The position numbers were made by a program, and so were the translations under genes. From Neorhizobium lilium (GTDB lineage: Bacteria > Pseudomonadota > Alphaproteobacteria > Rhizobiales > Rhizobiaceae), in contig NZ_SBIP01000004.1 of the NCBI RefSeq assembly GCF_004053875.1, positions 62,001-126,000 of the forward strand: a stretch of 64,000 bases of DNA, written 5' to 3'. Below the pieces are notes generated by a model. That model was not told the DNA's origin. It saw nothing but the letters and a program-made list of their open reading frames with translations, and did not search any database. This document shows positions 6,851-16,177 of the stretch, in pieces. Positions within the stretch are counted from its first letter, which is position 1. Each line of letters begins with the position of its first letter.

Positions 6851-8143
6851 TTGAACGTCCAGACCAATCCCGATCCCGCGACCAAGGCAAACACACCCGA
6901 TCTCGCTGCCATCCTCGCCCAATCCGGCAAGCACCGGAAAAGCCGGCGGGTGATCTGGCCCTTGGTCATCGTGGCTCTTCTGGCGGCGGCCATCGGTGGC
7001 TACAGCTACCTCAACCAAGGCGGGCCGCAATACTCCTATACCACTGCCCCGGCAAAGCGCGGCGACCTGTCTGTCATCGTCACCGCAACGGGGTCGGTCC
7101 AGCCGACCGACCAGGTGGATATATCAAGCGAGCTCTCAGGTACGGTGCGGCGGGTCAATGTCACCTACAACAGTGCCGTCAAGAAGGGCGACATCCTTGC
7201 CGAGCTCGACACCAACAAGCAGGAGGCGGACGTACAAAGCGCGAGAGCCGAGCTTGCCTCCGCCAAAGCAAATGTGTTGAAAGCGGAGGCGGAAGCCCAA
7301 TCTGCGCGGATTTCCCTCGACCGCTTGACCGGCTTGGTCAGCAACAGGATTTCCAGCCAGAAAGAACTCGACGCGGCTCAGTACACCTATGAATCGGCCA
7401 TGGCCTCAAAGGATGTCAACGCGGCTTCGGTTCTTTCGGCCGAAGCCAGTTTGCGGCTCGCCGAAGTCAACCTTTCCAAGCTTACCATCGTCTCGCCGAT
7501 CGACGGCATCGTGCTGACACGCGATGTGGATCCCGGTGCGACGGTTGCGTCCTCGCTCAACGCGCCCGTGCTCTTCACCATTGCCGGTGATCTGCGGCGC
7601 ATGGAGCTTCAGGTTGCGGTGGACGAAGCCGACGTCGGTCAGGTGCGCGAGGGCCAGCCGGCGCGGTTCTCGGTCGATGCCTATCCGGACCGGAACTTCC
7701 CTGCGGCCATTCAGGCGGTGCGCTTTGCCTCCGAGACTGTCTCCAATGTCGTCACGTACAAGGCCATCCTGACAGTGGACAATCAGGATCTGCTGCTGCG
7801 TCCGGGTATGACCGCCACCGCCGACATCACCGTGCAGGCGGTGCATGACGCCATTCTCCTGCCCAATGCCACGCTTCGTTATTCTCCGCCGGCGACGACC
7901 CGGGCCCGCGGCGGCAGCATGCTCAGCCGGCTCTTCGCCCCTCCTCGCCCTCGTGGCAACGGTGCTCCCCGCGAGGAGAAGGGCAGTGCCACCGAACGGT
8001 CCGTATGGGTGCTGCGCGGCGGCAATCCGCAACGCGTCACGGTAGAGACGGGTCCGACAGACGGCCAGTTCACGGTGCTGAAGGCCGGCGACCTCAAGGA
8101 GGGCGACCAGCTGATCACCGATGCCGTCGCCCGCAATTCATAG
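6851..8143 (+). CDS. macA: MacA-like periplasmic adaptor (membrane fusion protein)
   Basis: A 430-residue efflux adaptor. A membrane anchor lies at about 33-54, followed by the biotinyl-lipoyl half (DISSELSGTVRRVNVTYNSAVKKGD), a coiled-coil hairpin around 125-200, the second lipoyl half and a beta-barrel (PGMTATADITV). The start is TTG at 6851 with AGAGG 7 bases upstream; an in-frame TAA at 6845 rules out anything longer. A proline/arginine-rich insert around residues 345-380 interrupts the C-terminal membrane-proximal domain. The gene overlaps or abuts the ATPase gene, and the three genes form a MacAB-type export operon. The substrate (macrolide, peptide or siderophore) cannot be told. Confidence 0.85.
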   Translation: MNVQTNPDPATKANTPDLAAILAQSGKHRKSRRVIWPLVIVALLAAAIGGYSYLNQGGPQYSYTTAPAKRGDLSVIVTATGSVQPTDQVDISSELSGTVRRVNVTYNSAVKKGDILAELDTNKQEADVQSARAELASAKANVLKAEAEAQSARISLDRLTGLVSNRISSQKELDAAQYTYESAMASKDVNAASVLSAEASLRLAEVNLSKLTIVSPIDGIVLTRDVDPGATVASSLNAPVLFTIAGDLRRMELQVAVDEADVGQVREGQPARFSVDAYPDRNFPAAIQAVRFASETVSNVVTYKAILTVDNQDLLLRPGMTATADITVQAVHDAILLPNATLRYSPPATTRARGGSMLSRLFAPPRPRGNGAPREEKGSATERSVWVLRGGNPQRVTVETGPTDGQFTVLKAGDLKEGDQLITDAVARNS

Positions 8144-8153
8144 GGGCGAACCA

Positions 8154-8864
8154 GTGCCGCCGCTCATCTCCTTTGACAAGGTATCGAAATACTACGGTCG
8201 CGGCGAAGCGACGATCCGTGCGCTCGATCAGGTTGATTTCGCCATATCGGCCGGCGAATTCGTCGCGATCATGGGGCCGTCCGGCTCGGGGAAATCGACA
8301 GCGATGAACATCATCGGCGGCCTGGATGTCCCCTCCTCCGGCGACTACCTGTTCCAAGGCGTTCCGACCAGTGGCTTCAACCGCGCGCAGCTGACGCTGC
8401 TGCGACGCCACATGCTCGGCTTCGTCTTCCAGGGCTTCAACCTGCTTGCGCGGACTTCGGCGGTCGAAAACGTGGAACTGCCGCTGGTCTATCGCGGCAT
8501 GGACCCGCGTGAGCGGCGTCGGCGAGCGCTTGCCGCATTGGAGCAGGTGGGACTTGGCGGCCGGGCAGATCATACGACACAGGAGCTCTCGGGCGGCCAA
8601 CAGCAACGCGTCGCCATCGCCCGCGCCATCGTCACCGATCCTGCCGTTCTCCTTGCCGACGAGCCGACCGGCAACCTGGACACCAAGACAAGCAACGAGA
8701 TCATGGATCTCATTACGCGGCTGAACCGCGACAATGGCATCACCGTCATCATGGTCACCCATGAGGAAGACATCGCCGCCTACGGACGGCGGCTGCTCCG
8801 CTTCGTGGATGGCCACCTCGTCTCGGACGAGCACCGGGCAAGGGAGATGGATCATGCTGTATGA
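8154..8864 (+). CDS. MacB-type ABC transporter ATPase
   Basis: An ATPase of the LolD/MacB class (236 residues from the GTG at 8154). Walker A is GPSGSGKST (41-49), the signature is LSGGQQQR, and Walker B ends [11 protein letters not shown], followed by the MVTHE H-loop. The GTG has AGGGGCG at suitable spacing; an in-frame ATG at 8121 inside the adaptor gene is the alternative and would add 11 residues. The gene overlaps the permease start by 11 bp. In many bacteria ATPase and permease are fused as MacB; here they are separate genes. It energises export together with the adaptor and the permease at 8854. Confidence 0.88.
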   Translation: MPPLISFDKVSKYYGRGEATIRALDQVDFAISAGEFVAIMGPSGSGKSTAMNIIGGLDVPSSGDYLFQGVPTSGFNRAQLTLLRRHMLGFVFQGFNLLARTSAVENVELPLVYRGMDPRERRRRALAALEQVGLGGRADHTTQELSGGQQQRVAIARAIVTDPAVLLADEPTGNLDTKTSNEIMDLITRLNRDNGITVIMVTHEEDIAAYGRRLLRFVDGHLVSDEHRAREMDHAV

Positions 8865-10059
8865 GGGAACGAAGCTCGCCTGGCGCGCCATAAGCCGCAA
8901 CATGCTGCGCTCCTTTCTGACCGTGCTTGGAGTGGTTATCGGCGTTGCCGCCGTCATCGCCATGGTGACGATCGGCAATGGCACTACCGCCCAGGTGAAG
9001 AGCGAGCTTTCGCGACTCGGGACCAACACGCTGTTCGTCCGCCCCGGTCAATGGGGTCCCGGCCGCGCCAGCACCGAGGCAAAGCGCTTCACGGACAAGG
9101 ACGTGCTGGCAATGCAGGACCAGGTGAGCGGTCTGCGGGCCGTCGCTCCGATCAACCGCGGCACCGCAACGGTGATCGCCGGCGGCGCCAACCACTCCAC
9201 CAGCGTCATCGGCACCAACAATGACTACCTCATCGCGCAAGACTGGGATCTGTCCATCGGCCGTCAGTTTTTGCCCAATGAAGATCGCGGCAGTCAGGCG
9301 GCCTGCATCATCGGTCAGACGGTGCGCAAGGAACTGTTCGGCTCCGCCGATCCGGTCGGCCAGAACATCCGCGTCAGCAATGTCGCTTGCCCCGTCGTCG
9401 GCGTGCTTGCGGCCAAGGGACAGTCGGGTATGGGTGACGACCAGGACGACACGGTGATCATGCCGCTCAAGCTGCACCAGCGGCGGATCGGTGGGACGAC
9501 GACGATCAGCAGCATCATCCTGTCGGCGCAGGACGGTGTTTCGACGGCGAAGGTTCAATCCGACGTGGAGGGCCTGTTACGTGAGCGCCGCAAGATCGCG
9601 CTCGGACGTGAAGACGACTTCTCGGTCAACGACATGTCGCAGATCGCCGCCGCCATGACTGGCACGACCATGCTGCTGACAGGCCTGCTCGGCGCTGTTG
9701 CGGCGGTCAGCCTGCTCGTCGGCGGGATCGGCATCATGAACATCATGCTCGTCTCCGTCACCGAGCGCACGCGCGAAATCGGCATACGGCTTGCCATCGG
9801 CGCGCTGGAAAACCAGGTGCTAACGCAGTTTCTGGTGGAGGCGGTGATGCTGTCGATCTTCGGAGGGGTAACAGGCATTCTGGCCGGGCTGGCGCTCGCC
9901 TACGGCGTCGTCACTCTCCTCGGCGTGCCCTTTGCCGCAAGCCCGACGATCATCCTGGTCGCCTTCGCGTTTTCGGCTGCGATCGGCATGGTGTTCGGCT
10001 ATTTCCCCGCCCGCCGCGCCGCCCAACTCAACCCGATCGAGGCGCTGCGGCACGAATGA
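8854..10059 (+). CDS. MacB-type ABC transporter permease (FtsX superfamily)
   Basis: A 401-residue permease. A first membrane helix lies at about 20-42, followed by a long periplasmic MacB core domain (about 45-275) and three C-terminal membrane helices beginning with MLLTGLLGAVAAVSLLVGGIGIMNIMLV. The segment SVTERTREIGIRLAIGA is typical of FtsX/MacB permeases. The start is the ATG at 8854, overlapping the ATPase gene; longer in-frame starts lie deep inside the ATPase and give unnatural protein. It is the last gene of the adaptor-ATPase-permease operon and is followed by a strong terminator. It probably couples ATP hydrolysis to export via a TolC-like channel encoded elsewhere. Confidence 0.88.
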   Translation: MLYEGTKLAWRAISRNMLRSFLTVLGVVIGVAAVIAMVTIGNGTTAQVKSELSRLGTNTLFVRPGQWGPGRASTEAKRFTDKDVLAMQDQVSGLRAVAPINRGTATVIAGGANHSTSVIGTNNDYLIAQDWDLSIGRQFLPNEDRGSQAACIIGQTVRKELFGSADPVGQNIRVSNVACPVVGVLAAKGQSGMGDDQDDTVIMPLKLHQRRIGGTTTISSIILSAQDGVSTAKVQSDVEGLLRERRKIALGREDDFSVNDMSQIAAAMTGTTMLLTGLLGAVAAVSLLVGGIGIMNIMLVSVTERTREIGIRLAIGALENQVLTQFLVEAVMLSIFGGVTGILAGLALAYGVVTLLGVPFAASPTIILVAFAFSAAIGMVFGYFPARRAAQLNPIEALRHE

Positions 10060-10086
10060 AAAAAGGGCCTTCGAGGCCCTTTTAAT
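10058..10086. terminator. Bidirectional terminator between the macB-type operon and suf operon
   Basis: AAAAGGGCCT (10061-10070) and AGGCCCTTTT (10074-10083) form a perfect stem with a 3-base loop, overlapping the permease stop region. T-runs occur on both strands, so it ends both the plus-strand transporter operon and the minus-strand suf operon (last stop at 10104). Confidence 0.85.
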
Positions 10087-10103
10087 TGTAAGACAAACCA
10101 GGA

Positions 10104-10493
10104 TCAGGCGTGGACCTGCGCCTCGCGCTGTTGCGCAAGCGCCGCAAGATCGGCGGGCTTCAGCTCGACCGATTCCCCGCATCCACAGGCGGATGTCTGA
10201 TTCGGGTTCACGAAGATGAAGCCGGAGCGCATCTTGGTCGTCTCGAAATCCATCTGGGTTCCAAGGAGGTAGAGCACCGCGGACGGCTCGATCCAGACCT
10301 TAGCGCCATCACGCTCAACAAGGTCGTCCTTGGCATTGGGTTCGGTCACCAGATCGACCGTATATTCCATGCCGGCGCAACCGCCCTTTTTGATCCCAAC
10401 GCGGATACCCTTGGCATCGGGACCGGAATTGCCGACGATCTGCTTGACGCGCTCGGCGGCGCCTTCGGTCATCGTCATCACTGCAAAGCCCAT
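10104..10493 (-). CDS. sufA: Iron-sulfur cluster assembly scaffold/carrier SufA
   Basis: A 129-residue A-type carrier of the HesB/IscA/SufA family. The three conserved cysteines are Cys39 (in GGCAGMEY) and Cys103/Cys105 (in SACGCGES), the expected cluster ligands. It takes Fe-S clusters from the SufBCD scaffold to target proteins in the cytoplasm. It is the last gene of the suf operon, 77 bp after sufT, and is followed by the shared terminator. The start MGFAVMTMTEG at 10493 is conserved in style among rhizobia; MTMTEG five codons later is an alternative. Confidence 0.92.
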   Translation of the reverse strand: MGFAVMTMTEGAAERVKQIVGNSGPDAKGIRVGIKKGGCAGMEYTVDLVTEPNAKDDLVERDGAKVWIEPSAVLYLLGTQMDFETTKMRSGFIFVNPNQTSACGCGESVELKPADLAALAQQREAQVHA

Positions 10494-10570
10494 GGGCTCA
10501 TTCTCCTTCCACGACCGGGTTCAAGGCCCGGCGCTTCATGATCTCAATGTAAGGCCTGTCCGTAAACGGA

Positions 10571-10951
10571 TCAATACCAACCAACCGCCACCTGGGCCTC
10601 TTCTGACATGCGCTCCGGCGTCCACGGCGGATCGAAGGTCATCTCCACTTCCACGCCGGACACGCCCTCGACGGCGCTGACGGCGTTTTCGACCCAGGCC
10701 GGCATTTCGCCGGCAACAGGGCATCCGGGTGCGGTGAGCGTCATCATGATCTTGACCATCCGGTCGTCCTCGATATCGACCTTGTAGATAAGGCCAAGCT
10801 CGAAGATGTCGGCTGGGATTTCCGGGTCGTAGACGGTCTTCAGCGCCGAGACGATGTCGTCGCTCAGCCGGGCCAGTTCATCGGCCGGGATTGCAGACTG
10901 GATGATGCCTTCGCGGGCATCCCACTTGGGTATCGTTTCGTCGATGGCCAT
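10571..10951 (-). CDS. sufT: SUF system protein SufT (MIP18/DUF59 family)
   Basis: A 126-residue DUF59/MIP18-like protein with DPEIP (42-46) and TAPGCPVA (73-80, Cys77), the two signatures of the family. The start MAIDETIPKWD at 10951 is preceded by a GGGGAG site; a longer in-frame start at 11035 lies inside sufS and is rejected. SufT helps Fe-S protein maturation, probably in cluster transfer. It lies between sufS and sufA with 25- and 77-bp gaps. In Agrobacterium the gene at this position is called sufX. Confidence 0.9.
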   Translation of the reverse strand: MAIDETIPKWDAREGIIQSAIPADELARLSDDIVSALKTVYDPEIPADIFELGLIYKVDIEDDRMVKIMMTLTAPGCPVAGEMPAWVENAVSAVEGVSGVEVEMTFDPPWTPERMSEEAQVAVGWY

Positions 10952-10976
10952 GGCGGGCTCCCCGGACGTTATGAGG

Positions 10977-12218
10977 TCAGGCAAAGAAGTTACGCGCGTA
11001 GTCGAGCGCATCGGCCAGCGCATCCACTTCGGCACGGGTATTGTACATGCCGAACGATGCCCGGCATGTGGAGGTCACGCCGAAGCGTTTCAAGAGCGGC
11101 ATGGCGCAATGGGTACCTGCCCGCACCGCCACGCCCTTGCGGTCGATCACCATCGACACGTCATGGGCATGGATACCGGCAAGCTCGAAGGAGAAGATCG
11201 CCCCCTTGCCCGGCGCATTGCCGATGATGCGCAGAGAGTTGATCGCCTGCAGGCGTTGCGTGGCATAGTCCGCCAGATCCGCCTCGTGACGGGCGATAGC
11301 GTCGCGGCCGACCTTGTCCATATAGTCGAGCGCGTAGCCGAGGCCGATCGCCTGCACGATGGGCGGTGTGCCCGCCTCAAATCGGTGCGGCGGATCGTTG
11401 TAGCTCACCACGTCCTCGCCGACCTCGATGATCATCTCGCCACCGCCCTGGAAGGGCCGCATCTGCTTCAGCCGATCCGACTTGCCATAAAGCACGCCGA
11501 TGCCCGAAGGCCCGTAGAGCTTGTGGCCAGTCATCACGTACCAGTCGCAGTCAAGGTCGCGCACATCCACGGGCAGGTGAACCGCCCCCTGGCTGCCATC
11601 GACCAGAACGGGAATGCCGCGCGCATGGGCGATCCGGCAGACTTCCTTGATCGGTACGATCGTGCCGAGAGCGTTCGACATATGCGTAATCGCAACCAGC
11701 TTGGTCTTTTCCGTCAGGGATTTCTCGAAATCCTCCAGATGAAAAGCGCCTTCGTCATCCACCGGCACCCAGACCAGCTTGGCGCCCTGCCGCTCGCGAA
11801 TGAAGTGCCACGGAACGATATTGGAGTGATGCTCCATGATCGTCAGGACGATCTCGTCGCCCTCGCCGATATTCGGCATGCCCCAGCCATAGGCGACGGT
11901 ATTGATCGCCTCGGTGGAATTCTTGGTGAAGACGATTTCATCCACCGAGCCGGCATTGAGGAAGCGTCGCACCTTCTCGCGCGCCGCCTCGTAAGCCTCG
12001 GTCGCCGTGTTCGACAGATAGTGCAAGCCGCGGTGGACATTTGCATATTCGCTGGAATAGGCATGACTGATCGCGTCGATCACCGACTGCGGTTTTTGGG
12101 CGCTGGCGCCATTGTCCAGATAAACCAGCGGCTTGCCGTGCACCATGGTCGACAGGATGGGGAAATCCCGTCTTATAGCGTCGACGTCATAGGCCGTGGT
12201 CGGCATATTCTGGTCCAT
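10977..12218 (-). CDS. sufS: Cysteine desulfurase SufS
   Basis: A 413-residue PLP enzyme of the SufS (group II) class. Lys233 in TGHKLYGPSG is the PLP Schiff-base lysine, and Cys371 in RAGTHCAMPL is the persulfide cysteine. His130/His131 (MEHHSN) and the DGSQGAVH stretch (208-215) complete the PLP site. It removes sulfur from cysteine and hands it on for cluster assembly, normally through SufE or SufU, neither of which is encoded in this operon. The start at 12218 (MDQNMPTTAYD) avoids the 24-residue overlap with sufD that longer starts would create. It is the second desulfurase gene of this operon; the first is at 16178. Confidence 0.93.
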   Translation of the reverse strand: MDQNMPTTAYDVDAIRRDFPILSTMVHGKPLVYLDNGASAQKPQSVIDAISHAYSSEYANVHRGLHYLSNTATEAYEAAREKVRRFLNAGSVDEIVFTKNSTEAINTVAYGWGMPNIGEGDEIVLTIMEHHSNIVPWHFIRERQGAKLVWVPVDDEGAFHLEDFEKSLTEKTKLVAITHMSNALGTIVPIKEVCRIAHARGIPVLVDGSQGAVHLPVDVRDLDCDWYVMTGHKLYGPSGIGVLYGKSDRLKQMRPFQGGGEMIIEVGEDVVSYNDPPHRFEAGTPPIVQAIGLGYALDYMDKVGRDAIARHEADLADYATQRLQAINSLRIIGNAPGKGAIFSFELAGIHAHDVSMVIDRKGVAVRAGTHCAMPLLKRFGVTSTCRASFGMYNTRAEVDALADALDYARNFFA

Positions 12219-12243
12219 GTCAGGCTCCTTGGCGCCTTTGCCG

Positions 12244-13533
12244 TCACGCGTGCTTTTCAAGCCAGGCCGAAACGATGTCTTCGAGCGCCTCAACCAGCTT
12301 TTCTTCTTCGAGTTCCTCGACGATCTCGGCCACGAAGGCATTGACCAGCATGGCCCGCGCCTTGTTTTCCGGAACGCCTCTGGCCATCAGGTAGAAGAGA
12401 TGGGTCTTGCTGATGTCCGTCACCGTCGCGCCGTGTCCACAGATGACGTCGTCGGCAAAAATCTCGAGCTCTGGCTTGGCCGCGAAATCGGCTTCATCAG
12501 ACAGGAGAAGCGTGTTGCAGGCCATCTTGGCATCGGTCTTCTGAGCGTCCGGAGCGACCCGGATCATGCCCTGGAAGACGCCGCTGGCGCGGTCGAAGAC
12601 CACGTTGCGGAAGGTCTCGGTCGAGTTGGTGTGCGGCACATTATGCCCCAGCACCAGCGTCACGTCCGTATGGCTTTCGCCACCCAGAAGGTTGACGCCG
12701 CGCAGTGTCAGTTCGGCGCCCTCACCGACAACCTCGATGCGCAGTTCCTGTCGCACCAGCTTGCCGCCGGCATTGATGACGAACAGCCGGAGCTTGGCGT
12801 CCTTGCCCAGCTTCACCCGGATCTGGCCGAGATGCGTGTCGGCCAGGCCCTGCTGCTGAAGGATGATCCAGGTGATCTCAGCGCCTTCTTCCAGCACGAT
12901 GTCACTGATCGAGGACACCAGTGCAGCATCCTCCGTCACCGCCTGGTGACGCTCGATCACGGTCGCCTTGGAGCCTTCCCCGAAGGAGACAGGGAAGCGC
13001 GTATGGATCTGACCGCCCGCATGGCGGGCCTGCAGCTCGATGGGTGCGGCGATCTCCGCCTGAGCCGGAAAATTCAGGACATAGCCATCGCGGACGAAGC
13101 TTCCGTTGATCCGTCCGATCGCGTCGTCCTTGTCGAGCGCCGTCAATCCTGCTGCAGCCGTTCCGTCGACCAGCCGATCCTTGAGCGATGCGATATCCAC
13201 GCCATCCACGGCAGCACGGCTGTCGGCCACGCCCTGCAGCACGGAAAGCACGGTTGCGCCATCGACAAGCGGGGCAACAGCTTCGGTTGCGGCAGTCGCC
13301 TGGGCTTCCGGGATGGCGCGCAGCAGATTCTTCAAGTCTGTATAATGCCAGGCCTCGATCCGGCGGGTCGGAAGGCCTGACTTCTTCAGGTCGTCCAGGA
13401 GCCGGTCGCGGGTGCCGATCACGGCTCCATTGCCCGGCAGTTCGCCGATCTGCGCGCTGAACGCCTCGACCAGTGCGGTCTCGGCAGCCGTCAAACGGGC
13501 GGCGGGTGGGTTTGTCGTCAGCATGTTCATCAC
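12244..13533 (-). CDS. sufD: Fe-S cluster assembly protein SufD
   Basis: A 429-residue SufD: a variable alpha-helical N-terminus with RRIEAWHYTDL (about 57-67), a long beta-helix core, and a C-terminal stretch including DDVICGHGATV and the SufB/SufD contact region. SufD pairs with SufB and two SufC ATPases in the SufBCD scaffold. The start MMNMLTTN offers three near-equivalent ATGs; I took the first. It is 15 bp after sufC and 25 bp before sufS, so the genes are tightly co-transcribed. Confidence 0.92.
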   Translation of the reverse strand: MMNMLTTNPPAARLTAAETALVEAFSAQIGELPGNGAVIGTRDRLLDDLKKSGLPTRRIEAWHYTDLKNLLRAIPEAQATAATEAVAPLVDGATVLSVLQGVADSRAAVDGVDIASLKDRLVDGTAAAGLTALDKDDAIGRINGSFVRDGYVLNFPAQAEIAAPIELQARHAGGQIHTRFPVSFGEGSKATVIERHQAVTEDAALVSSISDIVLEEGAEITWIILQQQGLADTHLGQIRVKLGKDAKLRLFVINAGGKLVRQELRIEVVGEGAELTLRGVNLLGGESHTDVTLVLGHNVPHTNSTETFRNVVFDRASGVFQGMIRVAPDAQKTDAKMACNTLLLSDEADFAAKPELEIFADDVICGHGATVTDISKTHLFYLMARGVPENKARAMLVNAFVAEIVEELEEEKLVEALEDIVSAWLEKHA

Positions 13534-13548
13534 AGCCTCTCTACGCTC

Positions 13549-14304
13549 TCAGGCGGCCTGTCCGATGATGTCGGCATAGCCATTGGCTTCGAGCTCATGC
13601 GCCAAGGCCTTGTCGCCGGAGCGAATGATCTGGCCCTTGTAGAGAACGTGCACCGTGTCGGGGATGATGTAGTCGAGCAGGCGCTGGTAATGGGTGATGA
13701 CGATGGTCGCGCGGTCAGGCGACTTCAGCGCGTTGACGCCGTCGGCGACGATCTTCAGCGCGTCGATGTCGAGGCCCGAATCGGTTTCGTCCAGAACGCA
13801 GAGGCTCGGCTCCAGAAGCGCCATCTGCAGGATCTCGGCGCGCTTCTTCTCGCCGCCGGAGAAACCGACATTCAGCGGACGGCGCAGCATGGCCTGGTCG
13901 ATCTGCAGCTTCGCGGCCGCTTCCTTGACGCGCCGAATGAAGTCCGGCGTCGTCAGCTCCTCCTCGCCACGCGCCTTGCGCTGCTCGTTCATGGCAACCT
14001 TCAGGAACTGCATGGTCGCAACGCCCGGTATTTCGACCGGATACTGGAAGGCGAGGAAGATGCCCTTCGAGGCCCGCTCAGCCGGGTTCAACTCAAGAAT
14101 GCTTTCGCCATTTAGGAGGATCTCGCCTTCCGTCACTTCGTAATCGTCCCGGCCGGACAGGATGTAGGACAGGGTCGACTTGCCGGAGCCGTTCGGCCCC
14201 ATGATGGCGGCGACTTCGCCGGCCCTGACGGTCAGGTTCAGGCCGCGGATGATCTCGGTGCCGTCTTCGGCGATGCGGGCATGCAGGTTGCGGATTTCAA
14301 GCAT
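13549..14304 (-). CDS. sufC: Fe-S cluster assembly ATPase SufC
   Basis: A 251-residue ABC-type ATPase with Walker A GPNGSGKST (36-44), the modified signature FSGGEKKRAE typical of SufC, and Walker B ending in CVLDETDSGLD. It is cytosolic and drives conformational change in the SufBCD complex. The start is the ATG at 14304. The 258-bp gap to sufB upstream is unusual inside this otherwise compact operon and carries a large inverted repeat (14381-14527). Confidence 0.93.
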   Translation of the reverse strand: MLEIRNLHARIAEDGTEIIRGLNLTVRAGEVAAIMGPNGSGKSTLSYILSGRDDYEVTEGEILLNGESILELNPAERASKGIFLAFQYPVEIPGVATMQFLKVAMNEQRKARGEEELTTPDFIRRVKEAAAKLQIDQAMLRRPLNVGFSGGEKKRAEILQMALLEPSLCVLDETDSGLDIDALKIVADGVNALKSPDRATIVITHYQRLLDYIIPDTVHVLYKGQIIRSGDKALAHELEANGYADIIGQAA

Positions 14305-14380
14305 TTCGTTTTCCTATTCGTCGAGCGGGTTCAAGGCCCGCCTAGTAGATCTTAAGACCCGTGAACTCAGCTTCCTGGCC

Positions 14381-14412
14381 GTCATCCTCGGGCTTGTCCC
14401 GAGGATCTACTG
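14381..14412. repeat. Rhizobial palindromic intergenic repeat, left copy
   Basis: A 32-bp element with an internal palindrome (CCTCGGG, 5-base loop, CCCGAGG). Its exact reverse complement lies at 14496-14527. In the reading frame that crosses it, it encodes ILGLVPRIY, the tell-tale peptide of a very common repeat of Rhizobiales genomes. Confidence 0.8.
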
Positions 14413-14495
14413 CCGTTCATTCGTACCTCGAATTCCTATGCGGCACATAAGGATTCTCGGACATCATGTAGACGAAGCCAACCATTTCTGACCCT

Positions 14496-14527
14496 CAGTA
14501 GATCCTCGGGACAAGCCCGAGGATGAC
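14496..14527. repeat. Rhizobial palindromic intergenic repeat, right copy (inverted)
   Basis: This is the perfect 32-bp reverse complement of 14381-14412, with 83 bp between the two copies. Together they can form a long hairpin in the message between sufB and sufC, and each copy can also fold on its own. Confidence 0.8.
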
Positions 14528-14562
14528 GACAGAGAGATCAGAAAGCGGTCTCCCACCAGCCA

Positions 14563-16038
<1,476 letters not shown>

Positions 16039-16087
16039 ACTCCAATTCTTGCCGGGTCAAATTCCGGCAATTCTTGTCATCGATGCG

Positions 16088-16132
16088 GGGAAAACCGTCT
16101 CCCCTATGTAAGCGTCAAAAGGCGGTTTTCCC
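16088..16132. repeat. Perfect 10-bp inverted repeat before sufB
   Basis: GGGAAAACCG (16088-16097) and CGGTTTTCCC (16123-16132) are perfect inverted copies with 25 bases between them. They lie 50-94 bp upstream of the sufB ATG in the sufS2-sufB gap. The arrangement could be an operator or an mRNA leader hairpin; no T-run follows, so a terminator is unlikely. Confidence 0.5.
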
Positions 16133-16144
16133 ACCTCTTGGCAA

Positions 16145-16164
16145 GCGGAAATTTACCTTTCCGC
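16145..16164. repeat. 7-bp inverted repeat in the sufS2-sufB gap
   Basis: GCGGAAA (16145-16151) and TTTCCGC (16158-16164) with a 6-base loop lie just after the sufS2 stop. It may be a weak hairpin at the 3' end of sufS2 or an operator half. No poly-T follows in the minus direction. Confidence 0.35.
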
Positions 16165-16177
16165 AAATAACTCGGAT

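Noticed and set aside
10854-12344. 496-codon plus-strand frame across sufS/sufT
   Set aside because: It is antisense to well-supported suf genes, with no promoter, ribosome-binding site or family match.
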